Shown here piece after piece: positions 1-12,385 of a DNA stretch of 64,000 nt. The position numbers and the translations under genes are program-made. Numbering within the stretch: the stretch's first letter is position 1; each line of letters opens with the position of its first letter. The stretch comes from Maratus speciosus (Eukaryota; Arthropoda; Arachnida; Araneae; Salticidae): positions 512,725,100 to 512,789,099 of the forward strand of contig OZ010792.1 of the NCBI GenBank assembly GCA_963932465.1, given 5' to 3'. The notes under the pieces are model-generated. The model saw nothing but the letters and a program-made list of their open reading frames with translations, was not told where the DNA came from and did not search any database.

Positions 1-467
1 TTAATTTTCCATTTAAAAAACAATGCTTATTAACTGACATCTTTTTTTATTAAGTTAGCTTGATCTTGAATTCAAGCTTAATATTAAGAATGTGTAAGCT
101 TTTTAATGTGTTATGATTTGTCATTGCTTTTTTAAATACGAACATGGAGTCTAACGGACATTAATACAACGGTTACTTATAGAACTACATGATAAGCCCT
201 ATTTATTTAATTTTTTTATTCCCGTATATATTGTATTTTGTGAATATGAGCTAATTAGATTTGGTATGTTTTATATGAAAAGACTGATCTGGGAAATAGA
301 AACAACAAGTAAGATATATCATGCGTTAGGCATAGATTATAAAACACTTTCCAACTCTTCCTAAATGTTTTATCAAGACATCGGGGGAAATAACGTAAAT
401 AAGATAACTAAGTAAACATGAAAACGCGTAAAACATTTAAAAACTGATTTACGCAGTTACCATCCAC

Positions 468-1549
468 TAAGGTGTAAAAAAAATCATAATTAAAAAAAAA
501 TAATAATAAAATAAAATCGGTTTTTTTTATTTAAATCAGATTTTTTTTTATTTAAATCAGATTTGTATGATTTTTTTCCCAGCGTTCAAATACTGAATAG
601 CTATCATGAGTTTTAGGTTTCCAAAACAATTACACCACTAATTGCTAACATAATCTATGTTTTTACACTTTAATTAATAAAATTATAATTGTTAGTTTGT
701 AATTACAGAAATAAAAACTGCAAATTAATAGTTTCATTAGGTAGTATTATACAATAATGTTATATACATTAATATTGTAATAATTATGTAAAACTTTATA
801 AATACTAGAGATACTTAACATTTATGAAAATTATTAACTGCATTTTATACTAAATAGCTAACATTACTTCAAATTAATTATTAAACAATCAACTCTCTAA
901 TTAGGATCATATTATACATTTTTAAGCCTTAATTATTAAAATGATAATAATTCATTTTAGAAAGAAAAAGGGACAGGATGCTAGTTCAAAAGACGGGCAC
1001 TATTTCATGAGGAAATATATTAGTAATGTGTTTAGTAATGATGTAAGAAAAAAAAAAAGAATATTTTTTAGCATTATAAGTAAAGTGTCCTTAATTTTTA
1101 ATAATTTTATGAATAACAAATTGAAAAATACAATTAAATAACATATTTTAATAATATCCTGTTTTTTCTAAAGAAATAAAGTTCTATATTTTTGCAAGAT
1201 TTTTTCCACATGAATTTAGAATACTGTTGAATGGGGAAGTTTTTTACAAGAAATCTCTGGCTACAACTACAGGTAAATTTCAACTTTTTTTTTTCTTTTT
1301 TTAAGGCAGGGTGCATTTTGCCAATTTCAAAAGGGGCATGGTGTGGCACCATTAAACAAAATGGCCTAGAAGAAGCAGTATAAGTAATTACAGAATTAAT
1401 AAAAACTGCAAATAAGTAAAATTCATTAGTTAGTAGCACAAATAACAAAACTAACAAATATTATTTGCAGTTCATTTTGCATTTGTATTTAGGAAAATTT
1501 CTGTAAACCACCAAAATCTATACTTACACACATGTACGTGTATGCTAAC

Positions 1550-1585
<36 letters not shown>

Positions 1586-1733
1586 AAAAAATGAAAATGA
1601 GTTAAACCCATTCATATAGAATAAATATAAGTTAGCCACTAATATCTGAAATCTCAAAATATTTAAGTAACAGCATTATTACCTCTATTAGCTTTCAATG
1701 GTTCAATTTTTTAATATATATGAGTTACAAAAA

Positions 1734-1772
<39 letters not shown>

Positions 1773-2374
1773 CATTTATTCAACCTATGCCAAAGAAGCT
1801 CTTGCTGTGCTTAGCATTTTTATACCAATTATTTCTTTTTCTCTTATGCATTCATTTACAATTTAGCTGCTGAGCAGATGTCATTCTTTCATTCTTCTTT
1901 AACTTGAGATTGCTATTAATTACTATTTATTCTTTTACTTGTAGAAATGTAATTATACTTGCTATGTGTATTTTATATAACATAATTCATAAATTGATTA
2001 CCTAAAGGAAATTATGACATTGCAAATTATGTTAGATTTAAATATCATTTTTAAATGAAACTGTTTTAATTTGGATAAAAACTTAAAAACAATGCTTTTT
2101 ACAAACTCAACTGTTTTTAATTTTTTTACAATACTAATGAATTAAGCTTAGAAACAATTATTTAAAGCTCTTTTTTTGTTTATTAATAAGTCAAAATACC
2201 TGTAGAAACTTTCAAATTATGTTCATGTTAGATTTTAATACTTTTTTTTTTTGACATTTTAAACCTTTAGAAAATTTTTGATTTTAATCAATGATTTTTT
2301 TTTAAAAATCGGTTGATTAAAATCATGATTTAATCGCTGATTTAAATCAACCGATTAAAATCGTTGACACCCTA
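468..2374. mobile_element. Non-autonomous hAT-type element with 8-bp target duplication
   Basis: The 8-bp sequence CCATCCAC lies directly left (460-467) and right (2375-2382) of this block. The ends are short inverted repeats, TAAGGTGT on the left and ACACCCTA on the right. A perfect 8-bp duplication with TAGGG-like ends is typical of the hAT superfamily. Inside is AT-rich DNA with a poly-A run (about 1551-1583), an AAT microsatellite (about 1734-1771) and alternating GATTTAAATC-type motifs near both ends. I see no transposase reading frame; the short open frames inside are low-complexity. The segment 1154-1375 has a diverged relative at 60834-61055, so the family is repeated in the window. 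Confidence 0.8.
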
Positions 2375-2382
2375 CCATCCAC

Positions 2383-3610
2383 AGCCAAATATGTTTTCTA
2401 ATTCTTTTAAACAGTCCTGTATTTGATCTGTAGATTGATATATATATACTATATAATGAAAAAATTTAGTTTATCAAGGAAACGCATAACAGGTTGAAAT
2501 TCTCTTTCAGCAATTTATACTAATATATGGAAACATACTTAAATAATTTTGTACAACACTGTAGTTTACCTAGAACCTTTATTACACGCCACTATTTAGT
2601 TAAAATTTTATTCAAGCTAAAACACTCTTAAAACTGCTGAAATTACATTTCCAGAAATTATAATTCATAGATGGCAACGTATCCAATTCTTTGCGTGACC
2701 CTGTATATCATTTTATCTATATACTACAAACATTTCTTAGTAAATTAAATACAGTGCAGCGTTAAAATGCATAACTTATTTAAAAACCTCCTTTAAGCAA
2801 TACCCAGTAACCCTTTCGAATACTTTTGTATATTCCTGTATATGAATTATAGCATATATATATACACCATATACTATGCATAAATGTGGTGAATCATAAA
2901 AGTGTATATCATAATTAAAAATGTATTTCCAGCAATCATCGCTAATGAACAGTACTTCGGATACAATATAGTATCTGAAATATTTTGTGTGTCCCTGTAA
3001 ATGCTATATACACTTCGTATTATACATGAAATAATTCATAGTATGTAAACCTCAACGACGTATATCAATTTCATTACATATCAAATAGATTAACATAAAT
3101 AAAGTACGCCGCAAACAATTCCCTCCACCCCTATATCATTATGTATTGGAATTCCTTTTTTAGCCCTGTAAATGAACAATAACTATTCTTTGCATCGCAT
3201 ATTCTATGGAATGCACATTTTAGTGCGCTTCATAAATGCATATCAATTTTATTCTGTTTGAAAGCGTGTAAAATCATTAAAAATCATTTGAAACGATTTT
3301 TTTCCCACAAGCCGTAATGTAATGGAATACAATTGACTGTTCCTGTAAATGAAATAACATGCTACAAACTTCATTACAAATAGGGGTCTTGCTATGGTAA
3401 ACGTTAATAACATCCAAAAATTTTAAATAATTTAATTATCTTTAAATGTCTATTAATTATGTTAATGATTGATGATAATACTTGTCCATATACTTTTATA
3501 TTTATGCCACCATCTGGTTTTAACCCAATATTTAAATAAGAAAATAAACCAGATTAAAATGCAATTTAAATCACTAATTTTAATAATCTGATCAAAGCTG
3601 TTGAAAAGGA
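2383..3610. repeat. Gene-free stretch with degenerate repeats of about 140-180 bp
   Basis: No gene is visible. A recurring phrase around CCTGTAAATG or CCTGTATAT appears near 2699, 2836, 2994, 3165 and 3343. It is followed by similar AT-rich text ending in cytosine-poor ATATAC-type runs. The spacing is irregular, so this may be a very old tandem array. Confidence 0.35.
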
Positions 3611-3612
3611 AG

Positions 3613-3876
3613 TTAGATATTTTAACAAAATAAAAAATAAATGTAATGAAATATTTGTGTTCTATAACATGTTTATTAGAAGATAACTGAAATCATTGTA
3701 ATTAAAAAAAAAAAAAAAAAAAAGCAAACAAGGAAAATAATATTTTAGATATTTCAGCAAAATAAAAAATAAATGTAATGAAATATTTATGTTCTACAGC
3801 ATGTTAATGAGAAACTAACTAAAATTGTTGTAATATAAAAAAAAAAGCAAACAGGGAAAATAATATTTTTACATAC
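3613..3876. repeat. Two-copy tandem duplication, 132-bp period
   Basis: The segment starting TTAGATATTT at 3613 recurs at 3745 with few changes. Both copies contain an AAATAAATGTAATGAAATAT core, an A-run and the ending GCAAACAAGGAAAATAATAT (GCAAACAGGGAAAATAATAT in the second copy). The A-run differs in length between copies, as expected for slippage. Confidence 0.8.
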
Positions 3877-4866
3877 CTAATTTCATTGACGTTGTACGTG
3901 ATACTTTGATTTTGGGGAACCAATTAAATCCGATTATAAGTACGATAGCAATGACTTGAATCATCTTCAACAAGTCAAAGCTACCGTAATTTTCTCGGGT
4001 TTATATTTTGTTAGCTGAACTAACTTGGATCCTGAGAACGTTCTTGTTTCAGTTTTTAAATCCGTGTCAACACATCTATGCTGTCCAGTGTCCACAGAAC
4101 TTCAGTGTCCACAGAACTGTCCAGTGTCCCGCGTTTATTCTAAAAAGTTTCACTGTTACTTTTATCCGGTATTCTGCGGTCGAGTGGTAACAACTGAAAT
4201 AGTGCAGATGCAGACGATTTTTAAGTTTCGAAGTTCGAAGCAGATGTTTTTTGGTTTTATTTGTTTTTCTATACCACAGTTTCGGAAGGAAATTAAATGC
4301 GTAATAATTTTGTCAAATTGTCTCTAATTCAATTTCCTGTTTGAAAATGTTTTATTGTATTTCATCTTTTATTTTTATCAGTTTTATTGAATTGTAAAGT
4401 TTCATTTACGTAAATTATAATAATAATATTATCCATAATTAGAGTTTACTAGATAAAACATTGCTTAAATTTTCAAAATGTATACAAATTAATTTAATGG
4501 TAATAATGATGACTCCCTCCTTGTTTTTAAAAGTAAAATTTGTATCACAGGTAATATATACAAAATATCTTCTTAAAAAATACAACAAGATTATCGAGAA
4601 GAGATGAGTTTTTCTTTGTCAATCTGTCATTCTCTTAATATTAATTTTCTGTAGAATAAAACTTGTAAAATAATTTTTAAAGATATATTTTGAAAACAAA
4701 AAATAAAACATGAATAATTAATTATGTCGTGGGCTTTGCCTAAATTTTGTACATTAATTTTATATTCGGAAAATGTCAATTCTATTTTAAACGTTTGAAA
4801 GAAGTAGAATAAAAAAAAAAAAAATACTTAAAATAGTGAAACACTAAGAGGAAAAAAAATGACTTG
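3877..4866. other. Gene-free stretch
   Basis: No supported gene. Around 4085-4135 a short motif, CAGTGTCCACAGAACT, occurs twice with a third partial copy. It creates two overlapping short open frames (about 4008-4327) that look accidental: they are C-rich repeats running into AT-rich DNA. Confidence 0.4.
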
Positions 4867-5190
4867 AATGCAAATTATAAAGCAAGAGATGCATATATGA
4901 CTGAACTTTGAAGACGCTTTCTGCGTGCTCATTAAAAGCTGCAGCCTTAACTGTAATAGAAAGTTTTTAGTTTGAAACGACAGAAATGTTTCGACTACTC
5001 TTTGAGAAACTTCTAGTATAACAGATGATCATTTACAAAAATCTTTATAAAAGATAAGTCGAGGTCTGCTTACCTAAAACAGTTTTTTAATAATATGAAA
5101 TTCTCATAATTAGGAAATCGTTTTGTGTTGCTGATGAATTAATTACATTTTATGTTATATGAAAATAAAAAGTTTTTGTTAGAGGCACAG
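4867..5190. repeat. Dispersed repeat, copy A (empty-site copy)
   Basis: About 320 bp here match 11885-12385 in the same orientation. Shared landmarks include TGAACTTTGAAGACGCTTT, GTGCTCATTAAAA, GATCATTTA and ATATGAAAATAAAAAGTTTT. Copy A lacks the 175-bp insertion present in copy B. The undisturbed site, GAATTAATTACATTTT, has its TA at 5140-5141. I cannot assign the family. Confidence 0.75.
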
Positions 5191-5311
5191 ATGCAACTTG
5201 GACCACGGTTTAAAAAATTTGTTAATCCGGCAGAAAAATATATTTTACAGTAAATAACATGTTTTTAATAATTTTTGTAATTTTTTAAAGTTTTCTAAGA
5301 AGTTCACATCT

Positions 5312-5410
5312 CAGTCACAATGTGACATCACTGAGTGGTGGCATTTTGGTCACAGATGTGACGTGACCACAGTGACTTACAGTGACGTCACAATGACGTC
5401 ACTGTGACCA
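5312..5410. other. Dense cluster of GTGAC/TGACGTCA palindromes
   Basis: About 100 bp carry many alternating GTCAC and GTGAC words, including two perfect TGACGTCA octamers near 5384-5404 and the self-complementary stretches TCACAATGTGA and GTCACAGATGTGAC. TGACGTCA is the consensus CRE (CREB/ATF) site. A real enhancer function is unproven; decay of a palindromic transposon end would look the same. Confidence 0.4.
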
Positions 5411-5499
5411 TGCATGCTATGAGGGTAATGAGAAGAACTAAAATTAATTCTAAATAAATGGTAACTTACTCTCTCTTTTACGCTCATTTCAGTTATTAT

Positions 5500-6511
5500 T
5501 TGAAGCTTTGAATTTTTTAGAAACCGTTCTCAGAACGCATTTACATCTTAAAAATAACCATCATGCATATCCCAAGCTTCTATGTCTAACGGCCTACTAC
5601 ATCTCTGGTGGTAGTGGTACCAATATAGAATACAAGCCTATGTTGGAACAAGGTCTGTCACCATCAATTTCGCAACATTAATTTTTAAAACGGTTTGGTA
5701 TTTCCCGAGATTAGAAATCGTAATTTAGAAAGTTTTTAAAATGATTTTTCGCTCATTTTACCCCTTCAAATTTCGAAACTTTTAGAAACTGTTCTTAAAG
5801 AGCATTTACATCTTATAAATATCTACCATGCCATGTTTTAAGTTTCTATCTTTAACATTTCAATAGTAATTGTAATTTAGAACATTTTTAGAACGCTTTA
5901 CGGCTGTTTCGTCCTTTTAAATTTCTATTTCTTTTTCAACAGTTTTTAGAGAGCATTTAATCTTATAAGTAAAGATCATGCCAAATTTCAAGTTTTTATC
6001 TTTAACAATTCCATAGAATCTAAATTTAGAAAAATTTTCGCTCATGTCACCTTTTTAAATTTGGAATTTTTTAGAAACTGTTCTTAGACGGCATTTACAG
6101 CTTGTAAGAAACTTCAATGCCAAATTTCAAGTTTCTAGCCGCTTTAATATTACAAAAATTTTTCCGCTCCAGCATCCCTCTTTTGGCTGCGGCACCGGCA
6201 TAAAATATAGCCGATGTTGGAAGAGGGAATGTCACTATCAATTTGCCACCAGTACTTTTGAAATCGGTTTGGTATATCATGAGATTCAATAGAAGTCGTA
6301 ATTTAGAAAGTTTTTACAACGCTTTTCGCTCTTTAAAATTTCGAAATCTTTAGTAACTGTTCTTGGAGATCATTTATATCAAGTATCTAACACGCCAAAT
6401 TTCGAGTTTCTGTCTTTAACATTTGGATAGGAATCGTAATTTATTACGCTTTTAGAGTGCTTTTTGCCCCCCCCCCCTTTTTTTTAGCCGTTGACCATGC
6501 CTAATTTCAAG
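5500..6511. repeat. Degenerate tandem array, left part
   Basis: Related phrases recur: TTTAGAAACTGTTCTTA, GCATTTACATCTTATAA, CCAAATTTCAAGTTTCTA, TCTTTAACA and GTAATTTAGAA. A larger unit beginning near a GGTAGTGGTACCAATAT-type segment starts at about 5590 and again at about 6170. The array resumes at 8428 after a 1.9-kb insertion. It has no coding potential. Confidence 0.6.
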
Positions 6512-6520
6512 TTTCTAGCC

Positions 6521-7388
6521 CAGTGGTTCCCAAGTGCACATGACCCACAAGGGGGCAATTTCAAATTTGTTGTTAACCCATTCTCTCTCAGAATTTCTTC
6601 ATTTTTTAATAAAAGTTATGTTGTAGGCTTAAAATGGAAATAATACATGAAAATTAAAAAAAAAAAAAAAAACCTGAATAAAAGTTAATTTTCCAAAATT
6701 TCCCATTTAAAAGTTTAAACACAATTATTACCGGAATAATTGTATGACAATTTTTGTTGTATATTTAGACTTGTTTATACATTTAAATAAAAAATAAAAA
6801 AATAAATAAAATAAAAATAAAAAAAAAACAGAAAAAAAAACAGAAAAAAAAATGCAATTTAACAAATTACAACGACCATTTGGAAAATGATTTTTTCAAA
6901 GACTAAAATTTAAGACATAAAAAATCGCACGCAGTTGATCCTACATTACGTACGCCATGGTTTACATTTTTCAGTACTATAAATTTTTAAACTTCTACGG
7001 AGCTGGTCATACAATACGTACGCCATGGATTAAACATTAATATTCCTGGACCAATTTTAAATGAAATTTCATTCTTAAACTTCTAAACATCCCACACTAT
7101 TACTTTTTATACCGTCGTATAGAGAAAAAAAATGTACTTTTAAATGCAATTTGTTTGAAAGCTGTATCTCAATTTGTTTCTGAGTTATTAATTTTTTTTT
7201 TTGTAGTTTTTATTACTTTTTTGTCATAGTGGCAACAGAAGTATCCATCTCTGTTGAAAGTAAAGGGAAAATACGGATTACTGTATAGACCAATCAGAAA
7301 ACGAATAAAATGCGGATTCAACTAATAAAACGCTTCAGATATGTTTTTCATTTCCTACCCTGACGAGGACAATAACCATTTTTCCAAA

Positions 7389-7433
<45 letters not shown>

Positions 7434-8419
7434 TTTTTTTTATTTTTTATTTTTTATATACATATTCTTATGTACTCAATGTGCTACGATTAGACTATAT
7501 TTTCATGGCTCCCCTAGGATTTGCTATACACATACTCATATACAGGGAGTGGAGTAGCACTGCTACTGGGTATCCCCTTGAACCGCTCTGCTGTTCACTG
7601 TTCCCATTTAAAAACTTTAACAAGTTTTCTGGCTTTAAAATTATTTTAGTGTTATACAAGGTTTTAAAATTATTTTAATGTTTAGTTGTGTCTTTTTTTT
7701 TTATATAAAATTAAATAAGACCCCAAAAGAGCATCACAGAAAGAAATGGGTAAAAAGCAAATTTCTTATGTCTGTTGTGCAGACCACATATACAATATAT
7801 AAACATACAACACATGACATATGCATTTTAATATGATAACACATGGTGGCAAACTAACGATAATAGGAAAAAGAAAGCCCACTACCAGATAAGTATGTTA
7901 CGAGATGAAAGAAAAACGGCTACTTAAAATTAATAAGGTTACAGATCCAGAATTGTTACTTGTGAGCTATTCATACAGTCTCGGTGGTTAAAAAACATCA
8001 CCTGTTCATGAAGTACAAAAGTCAACTATACAACGTATCAATTTTATCAAATGTAATGAAAAATGAAATTCAAGAAATTCTTTGAAGATAAAAATGCAGA
8101 TTACATAACACTTTTGTGTCTGAAGTAAGTTGCCAAAGAACTACGAAATTTTTCTAGATGTAAATGTGAAGAAGTATGGCCTTATTGAAATTCAAAGAGT
8201 TATGTTAAAATCATATTTATAATTTTTTTTAAATCCTTTATCCCTTTGAATGTGAAAGGATTTATCATGCTTAATTATCTCTGTTAGGCTTCTTCCGTGT
8301 GAATAACAGTTCCTTTTTTATGTAAGAAACGTTACATGTTACAAAGGGGAGTAGGAGGGGCATCACGATTTTAAAGATTCTAAGGTGGGGCGAGGCGAAA
8401 AAAAGGTTAGGAACCACTG
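6521..8419. mobile_element. Decayed hAT-type element inserted in the tandem array
   Basis: The ends are inverted repeats: CAGTGGTTCCCAA at the left and TTAGGAACCACTG at the right. The flanks TTTCTAGC (6512-6519) and TTGCTAGC (8420-8427) match at 7 of 8 positions, allowing one extra C at 6520. The host array reads through on both sides. CAGTGGTTCCC ends and an 8-bp duplication are typical of hAT elements. The interior holds simple A/T runs (6656-6672, 6781-6852, 7388-7448). A stretch at about 7740-8230 could be a transposase relic, but I find no catalytic motif. Confidence 0.7.
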
Positions 8420-8427
8420 TTGCTAGC

Positions 8428-8790
8428 CCCTCCAGTATCACAAAAATCGCAAAATGGAGCGATTTTTTGCTCCTGCAACCCCCTGGAGGTAGTGACACCG
8501 ACATGAAATATACCCTATGTTAGAGCAGGGATGTCACCATCAAATTGCAACCATTACTTTCGAAATCGGTTTGGTATTTCCTGAGATTTCACAGAAATCG
8601 TAATTTAGAGCATTTTTAGAAGGGTTTTCGCTCATTTCACCATTTAAAATTTGAAATTTTTTATAAACTGCTTTTAGAGACCATTTATATCTATCTTATA
8701 AGTATCTACCAAGTGAAATTTCAAGTTTATCTTTAACAATTGCATAGAAATCGTAATTTAGAACGTTTTTATAACGCTTTTCGGGCAGAT
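8428..8790. repeat. Degenerate tandem array, right part
   Basis: This continues the array at 5500-6511 after the hAT insertion. It carries the same ATCGGTTTGGTATTTCC, GTAATTTAGAGC and AAATTTCAAGTTTATC-type phrases. Confidence 0.6.
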
Positions 8791-11199
8791 CTCTGTTATT
8801 TAATGTATGTGAGTAACACGATAGCGTCTAAACTGTGATTTGATTTGAACTTCCATTTGGCGGATACTTTATAATAACCCATTGAATTCATTTTCATGCG
8901 AATCGGACAACGGGTTAGATATCTATATCATTTTCCAACCATTTTATAAACAGAGAAAACCGATCAATGTTTTCTGTTTTAACTCATGTTATTCAACTCA
9001 ACATTTTAAGTGTTCACGCTCAACTTATATTAATACAACAATCATATGTTGTATCACAGAACATGAGAAAAATAGCGAAATATCTACATTTAAAACAACT
9101 TAAAACCCCCATTAGTATGACTATGTAAATTCAATTTCAATATTTAATTTCTTATCACAGGTGGAGTGAAAATTTATTGAAAATTACGCCCTATTTTTAA
9201 AAAATCTTTGACGGCTCGGCCTACAGGCGGAGATAGACTTCGAAGTTAAGTATTAGTTTCACCAACAAAAACTAAATCAAGATTAGGGATAAACTTAGTT
9301 TAACAATTTTATCTGACCGCTTTTGACGAGTTTTTAATTTCATTTTTCTGTAAGAGCTGATTTTGTCAGAATCATGTTAATACGATAATTTTTTTTTTTT
9401 TGAACCCCTATTTTTGTTTAATTTGTTTTTGCTATAAGAGTTGGTCCTATCAAAACCTTGTCAGTATAAAAGTTGCAGATAATACTAAGAAGATTTATGG
9501 ATTTGATATCTTGTGAATTGACGAAGTTATGAATTTTTTTCTTCCTCAACCCCCCCCCCCCCCCTTTTCTTTTTGGGTCTTTCTTTTTTTTGTGGTAAGA
9601 GTTGGTCGTATCAAAAACTTGTCAATATAAAAGTTGTGGACAGTATTAAGAAGATTTATAATAAGTTTAAGTGAATTTGATATCTTGAGACTTGACGAAG
9701 TTATGAATTTCTTTTCCCTAAAACCGTATTTTTTTCGCCGCTTGAGCCCATTTTTAACGTTATCAAAAATCTGTCATACATAAATTTTTGGCTTTTTTCT
9801 AGAAGTAATAATAACTTTAAACTGATTTGAAATGTATTATAATTAAGAAGTTCTGGGGTCTTTTCGGTTTTCACAAAACCCCTCCCCATTTCCACCCTCT
9901 TGGTCCGATTTTGCCCATTAATGAACTTGACTGAGATTTTCTACCCCTTGATTTTACGTATCAGTTTGAAAAAGATTTGTGCAGAATTGTGGAAGTTATC
10001 GTGTTCGTAAAAAAGTTCGTAATGGAAATTTGTTTGAGCGAAAAAAAAAATAGTTCAAAATTTCGTCACCAGGGGCTTTTTTAGTGAATTACACATTTTA
10101 AAAAGTTTTTACGCTTTATTATTCTCAGATTAAATTAGAGAAATATACAGACCGCCCCCTGAAAAAAATAAGGCGTAAAAACTTTTAAAAATTATTGGTG
10201 TTCGAATTGAACGGACCGTACAAACTTTGAAAAAAAAAAATCCGTCTACAAAAGCCACCATTTTTTTTTTATCAGAGCTCAGGTCTAGTATTTAGTGGGC
10301 GGTGTCTAAATCTGTAATTTATTTTTAAAACTCCCCCTGTTGGTAAAATTTTGAACTTTTTTTTTTTTTTTGCTCAAACAAATTCCCATTTTTTTTTTAT
10401 GTCCTACACAAAATTTCACAACTTTCTGACCAATAGTTTCGTATTTAGACAACTTTAAAGCAGAGTCGTTTAATTATCGGCACTCTGTATATAATAGATA
10501 GATAAAGTTTTGAACTGGAGGGGGGCGAGGGGGATGGATTCTAGGAGTCATGTTCGGTGTAGATCTGCAAAAATTTTTCAGAAATTCCAACATAGGGGAG
10601 AATGTAATAGGTAGCATTTCTTACGAAATCTACCTAAAAAAATTTTCAGCTTTATGAATGAAAGTGTCCGTTTTCTTTAGAACGTGAGGTCATTTTCTCC
10701 AGTGAAAACGTTTCACTATTGCAAAAGTAGTAAGTTTTTTTTATTCTTTAATTACTTTTTATTTGAATGCATATAGTATTCTGTTAAGTGTTCGGAAAGT
10801 AGGATGTCGACACTCTAGGTTTTATTATTATTTTTTAATTAAAAACAGAAATTTACGATAACTGGATTCTGTTAATTTGGGGCCCCTGATCGAGTCGAGA
10901 TCTGGACCTAGACCTCACCGACTCATTCGAAAAGATGTCGAAGGTGATTTATGTAAGATATATTTTCTTCTCCAGAGTATGCATTTTTACCACTCTAAAT
11001 CTCCGTAGTTGTTACTAGAGATTGACAGAAAAGTCGGTTTCCTTTTTCTTTTTCGGTTCAAAATCTGAGTTTCGGCGAAAATGGTGCCTGTTATTAGAAT
11101 ATATATATATAATCGACAAATATTTAGGAGGGACCTCTAATTTTATGTCAAATCATATTTCACAGTAAAAATAAAGGTAAGGAAAATTATTTCTCTTAC
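8791..11199. repeat. Gene-free stretch with a tandem and an inverted repeat
   Basis: No supported gene. At about 9418-9720 two copies, offset by 161 bp, share AAGAGTTGGTC, TATAAAAGTTG, AAGAAGATTTAT and TTGACGAAGTTATGAATTT. At about 10024-10078 and 10333-10391 an inverted pair reads GGAAATTTGTTTGAGC against GCTCAAACAAATTCCC, then GTTCAAAATTT against AAATTTTGAAC, around a spacer of about 250 bp. Poly-C lies at 9550-9564. Confidence 0.55.
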
Positions 11200-11287
11200 C
11201 TGATGTCCCGGTGTTGAGACAGGAACCGCCATACACTTCAGGATACATCCATGGTACGCCTTTGTGACTTTACCGACAGTTGCAGTG
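11200..11287 (-). CDS. Candidate internal or first coding exon, unknown gene
   Basis: On the - strand an 88-nt block of higher GC content is bounded by an acceptor (pyrimidine-rich tract ending AAAGATTTTAG) and a good donor (CATCAG then GTAAGAG). One frame is open throughout, giving 29 residues that include KVTKAYHGCILKC and MAVPVSTPGHQ; the other two frames have stops. The block would enter in phase 2 and leave in phase 0. An in-frame ATG opens the last 11 codons, so it could also be a 5' exon with a short coding end. I do not recognise the peptide, and no partner exon is identified. A chance match of splice signals is a real possibility. Confidence 0.3.
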
Positions 11288-11884
11288 CTAAAATCTTTAT
11301 TGAAAAAGAAATTGAAAAATGTGATTGAAGATGTAATTCAGGTGTGAGGTAAAGCATGGCTAGTTTCATTTAATAATGTGATTAGACTTTCATCTTGATT
11401 GATTGTTTTAATAAACTTTATCACATAATAGAACAGAAGACAGACATTTTATACGTCGTTAATTACAGACGCATAGAGCAGAAGTGAAAAAGTACGTGTC
11501 GAAAAAGAGGGAAAAAAAAGGGTGGCGAAGCATATACTTCTACATTAAAAACCACAATTAGGTGGAGAAACTGATGCATAAGCTATTATGCTCGCACATG
11601 ACATTGAAAAGGAAGAAAAGAGTTTCAATAAGTCCGGGAATAAATGTAGCAGTTCTTTTTTTCTGGAATATAATTTTGCTCAGAGGGGTTCGCACATATT
11701 AACAGTGCCGAACATTCGGTAGGACAGAAAGTATCTGTATTCAAAATATCTCATATCTTCCTTCGGAAATTTTCAACATTAATCATTAATTTGACCTGTA
11801 ATGAGAATCAGCTCAAATGAGACACTCTTTACTTATTGCTATGGAACTTCACTATTTCTAATTATCAGTCATGACTGACTTAAG

Positions 11885-12385
11885 ATGTGAGTGAAAACTA
11901 TAAAGCTAGCAATGGATGTATGATTGAACTTTGAAGACGCTTTTCACGTGCTCATTAAAATCTGCAGACTTAACAGTAATAGAAAATTCTTAGTTTGAGA
12001 CCGCAGCAACGTTTCGAATAATCTCTGAGAAAGTTCTATAACATATGATCATTTAAAAAAATCATTATAAAAGAAAAATCGAAGTGTGTATACCTAAAAC
12101 ATTTTTTAATAAGAGGAAATTCGCATAATTAGAATATCATTTTGCGTCGTAGATAAATTACCGTAATTTCCGGCGTATATTCCACGAATCAAACAATCAT
12201 GTTTGGACCCAGAAAGTTTAATTCATAAAATGTAACTTAGTAGATCGTAGAAAATGCTTTACTCAAATTATTAAGTAAAATTTCTGTGTTCAAACATAGT
12301 TGTTTCATTCGCGGATTATACGCCGGAAATTACGGTAATTACATTTTATTTTATATGAAAATAAAAAGTTTTGGTCAGAGGCACT
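11885..12385. repeat. Dispersed repeat, copy B, carrying an inserted MITE
   Basis: This is a diverged copy of 4867-5190 in the same orientation, interrupted at 12161-12335. Left and right parts rejoin to give GATAAATTAATTACATTTT, matching copy A's GATGAATTAATTACATTTT. Confidence 0.75.
12161..12335. mobile_element. TA-flanked MITE with 19-bp or longer inverted ends
   Basis: The terminal inverted repeats are CCGTAATTTCCGGCGTATA and its complement, 175 bp end to end, flanked by TA at 12159-12160 and 12336-12337. The homologous locus at 5140 lacks the element and has a single TA. The TA duplication points to a Tc1/mariner/pogo-type transposase acting in trans. Nothing is encoded. Confidence 0.9.

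Noticed and set aside
7388..7678. 96-codon frame with a poly-lysine start
   Set aside because: It starts in an A-run and continues in T-rich DNA inside a hAT relic.
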